From Lumbricus rubellus (taxonomy: Eukaryota; Annelida; Clitellata; Crassiclitellata; Lumbricidae): 64,000 nucleotides of DNA. The stretch is from positions 26,479,949 through 26,543,948 of the forward strand of contig OX243828.1 of NCBI GenBank assembly GCA_945859605.1, written 5' to 3'. Positions 61,087 to 64,000 of the stretch are shown here, piece after piece. The notes below the pieces were generated by a model, which did no database searches, was not told the origin of the DNA, and was given only the letters and a program-made list of their open reading frames with translations. The position numbers and the translations under genes are program-made. Numbering within the stretch: the first letter of the stretch is position 1; the number at the start of each line of letters is the position of its first letter.

Positions 61087-62480
61087 AACCAGACATTACA
61101 TCACAAAAACATCACATTGCAAAGACACCACATCACAAAAACATCACATTGCAAAGACATCGCATCACAAAGACATCGCATCACAAAGACACCACATCAC
61201 AAAGACATCACATCACAAAGACATCACATCACAAAGACATCACATCACAAAGACATCACATCACAAAGACATCACATCACAAAGACATCACATCACAAAG
61301 ACATCACATCACAAAGACATCACATTGCAAAGACACCACATCACAAAGACATCAAATCACAAAGACATCACATCACAAAGACAAAAGACATCACATCACA
61401 AAGACATCACATCACAAAGACATCACATTGCAAAGACATCACATTGCAAAGACATCACATTGCAAAGACATCACATTACAAAAACATCACATCACAAAGA
61501 CATCACATCACAAAGACATCACATCACAAAGACACCACATCACAAAGACATCACATCACAAAGACATCACATCACAAAGACATCACATCACAAAGACATC
61601 ACATCACAAAGACACCACATCACAAAGACATCACATCACAAAGACATCACATCACAAAGACATCACATCACAAAGACATCACATCACAAAGACACCACAT
61701 CACAAAGACACCACATCACAAAGACATCACATCACAAAGACACCACATCACAAAGACACCACATCACAAAGACATCACATCACAAAGACATCACATCACA
61801 AAGACATCACATCACAAAGACATCACATCACAAAGACATCACATCACAAAGACATCACATCACAAAGACATCACATCACAAAGACATCACATCACAAAGA
61901 CATCACATCACAAAGACATCACATCACAAAGACATCACATTGCAAAGACACCACATCACAAAGACATCAAATCACAAAGACATCACATCACAAAGACAAA
62001 AGACATCACATCACAAAGACATCACATCACAAAGACATCACATTGCAAAGACATCACATTGCAAAGACATCACATCACAAAGACACCACATCACAAATAC
62101 ATCACATCACAAAGACATCACATCACAAAGACACCACATCACAAAGACACCACATCACAAAGACATCACATCACAAAGACACCACATCACAAAGACACCA
62201 CGTTACAAAAACATCACATCACAAAGACATCACATCACAAAGACACCACGTTACAAAAACATCACATCACAAAGACATCACATCACAAAGACACCACATC
62301 ACAAAGACACCACGTTACAAAAACATCACATTGAGCTTACATCACATCACAAAGACATCACATCAAAAAGACATCACATCACAAAGACACCACGTTACAA
62401 AAACATCACATTGAGCTTACATCACATTACAAAGACATCGCATCACAAAGGCATCGCATCACAAAGACATCACATTGCAC
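61087..62480 (+). repeat. 16-bp satellite ACATCACATCACAAAG, about 85 copies
   Basis: The 16-bp unit repeats with few changes (TCAC/CCAC, TCACAAAG/TTGCAAAG). Because 16 is not a multiple of 3 and the unit has no plus-strand stop in any phase, all three forward frames stay open and encode the same 16-residue cycle (ITKTSHHKDITSQRHH). A segment with the CATTGC and AAAGACAAAAGACA variants at 61320-61460 recurs at 61928-62060, 608 bp (38 units) later. Coding use is very unlikely. Confidence 0.95.
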
Positions 62481-63017
62481 TCACATCACAATACACAGAC
62501 GTAAAACAAACATCACATTACAAACTACACATCGCAGAGGCGCCCCAAGACAGGTGACATGTCTAAACAGACATCGAATTACACATTATAGCATCACATC
62601 GCCCGAACATCACATTAAGCAGGCATCACACACTGACATCACAATACATCACCGGTCACCAACATCACATTGCACAGATATCACATTTACGAAAGCATTG
62701 TGCATAAAATATCACCTAGCGTACACAAGCATCACACTTCCTTGGTGAGACTCTCGCAAGGCGCTATATAAATGACCTTACACACACAGACACACACACA
62801 CACACATGCACTGTGTTATGCAACACCACATTCGCTCTGCATTTCAAGATCGATTCCTTGATTATCGATCGGAAATCAATAGATCTATCGGAGACCTGAC
62901 TAAGACTCTGCATTCTTCCTACACACAACATATCATCGTCTCAATCTTTCTTCAGAATCTAAACACATCTCCTGTCATATCTCACAATGAATGAACGCAT
63001 CTGCACAAACAACAATG

Positions 63018-63240
63018 CAGTGCATATCTATATTTACACAACCTACGTATAGACTCCGTATACATGTCGGCTATTAATATACTCTGATATATTTCATTTA
63101 TATGTGCATATATATACTTGTGATGTGCATATCTATATTTACACAACCTACGTCTATACATGTACGTATACATGTCGGCTTTTATGCTCATAATATATTT
63201 CATTTATATTCATTATAATGAGCATATATACTTGTGATGT
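63018..63240 (+). repeat. Tandem duplication of about 110 bp
   Basis: The block TGCATATCTATATTTACACA...TACATGTCGGCT...ATATATTTCATTTATAT...TATACTTGTGATG occurs at about 63018-63125 and again at 63126-63240 with small indels. No coding potential was seen. Confidence 0.85.
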
Positions 63241-63254
63241 GCAATGTGCATATA

Positions 63255-64000
63255 CAGGGTGCGCCAAAAAAAAGACCCCCCTTAAGATTTTTGCCAATAT
63301 CTTGACCAAAAGTAAGAATTTTGAAATGAAATTTTACAGTCTTGAAGACAATTCATATCTACACCAGATGGTAAAATTTTATTAAAATATTTCAAACAGA
63401 ACAAAAGTTATACCACTTTTGCTGAAGCCACCCACCGTTTTTTGACGATTCAAAAACGCGACGCAACAAAAGGTTTAAAAAATCAATTCAATTATTCTGG
63501 CCAATATCTTGGCCAGAAGTAAGAATATCAAAATGAAATTTTACAGGCTTAAAGACAATTCATATCTACACATGATGGCCAGATTTCATCAAAATATTTC
63601 AAACACAACAAAAGTTATGTCACTTTTAGTGAAGCCACCTCCCATTTTTTGACGATTCAACGACGTAACGCAGCAAAAACACGATTTTATTAAGTCTCAT
63701 CTCAAATAATTGTTATCAATTAGCCTTCATATTGTCATATGATCATTATTAATACAATTTAAAAAAGAAACAGGGCGCCATCGTAGCTGCACGTCAGTGA
63801 GAAGTCACTTAGCAAGATGACAATCAAACTGGTAAATAAGAAATCTGTCAGATTAATCAGAGGACCTGACAGAGGTCCATTACTAACTTTTCAAAAAGCC
63901 TCAAAAGAAGTGTTGGCACTAGTGGTGGGCCCATTAAACACATGTTGTGAAGCACTGCCAAGTTCATTTGACAACAGTTATTTGAGATGAGACTTAAAAA
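63255..64000 (+). mobile_element. Longer relative of the mariner-type MITE, running off the window
   Basis: Starts CAGGGTGCGCCAAAAAAAAG after TA (63253-63254), like the 161-bp MITE at 6869. Inside, a block of about 200 bp (CCAATATCTTG to GACGATTCAA) is present twice (63292-63450 and 63502-63660). A second element begins at 63690. The right terminus lies outside the window, so length is unknown. Confidence 0.6.
63690..63997. mobile_element. TTAA-flanked inverted-repeat element
   Basis: The ends are TTAAGTCTCATCTCAAATAA and its reverse complement (63973-63996), with a few mismatches further in. TTAA at both ends is the target site of piggyBac-type elements, though the termini do not start CCC as piggyBac ends usually do. 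A 57-codon ORF (63818-63991) lies inside; its product was not recognised. Confidence 0.5.

Noticed and set aside
60913..62557. Three ORFs of 410-473 codons with His/Lys-rich cycles
   Set aside because: They come from the 16-bp satellite and carry the same peptide in all frames; no start context or conserved domain.

Overview
The window is animal nuclear DNA, most likely from a marine invertebrate; the phylum cannot be fixed from this sequence. The evidence is one spliced gene with short exons (39-208 bp) and long introns, C2H2 zinc fingers, LINE and SINE copies, many kinds of non-autonomous DNA transposon, Helitrons, and an extreme load of microsatellites and minisatellites. There are no operons or bacterial signals.

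The main gene lies on the minus strand. It is a kinesin-3 motor of the KIF1A/KIF1B/UNC-104 type. I placed 23 exons between 44339 and 148 by matching conserved family blocks, splice sites and reading phase; all 22 junctions keep frame and together they encode about 918 codons. In order the exons give the motor domain (P-loop, switch I, switch II, lysine-rich K-loop, neck), the coiled coil, the FHA domain, a second coiled coil and the KIF1B-type region. The first coding exon (upstream of 44339) was not found, and the C-terminal part (including the usual PH domain) lies beyond position 1. Two weaker candidate exons are listed separately. Two introns use GC-AG borders. One donor site sits at the edge of a minisatellite that repeats the donor motif about 35 times.

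The 13-kb intron between the first two mapped exons (31011-44256) holds an opposite-strand, apparently intronless C2H2 zinc-finger gene (35479-37298) that is damaged at both ends. It also holds an inverted-repeat complex (33090-34690), two adjacent Helitrons (37832-39152), a LINE 3' end (39514-39736) and a 963-bp hAT-like element with a perfect 8-bp target-site duplication (41252-42214).

Upstream of the first mapped exon (44340-64000) no gene could be recognised. The region is a mosaic of simple repeats, a 2.8-kb hAT-like element made largely of a 45-bp minisatellite with a LINE tail nested in it (55597-58423), an uninterrupted GCT tract (60654-60729), a 1.4-kb 16-bp satellite (61087-62480) and mariner-like and TTAA-flanked elements at the right edge. 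Most long ORFs in this part are translations of tandem repeats, not genes.

Several mobile elements are supported by both terminal inverted repeats and target-site duplications read directly from the sequence. LINE copies and tRNA-derived SINEs share one 3' tail, which in the LINEs contains the stop codon.
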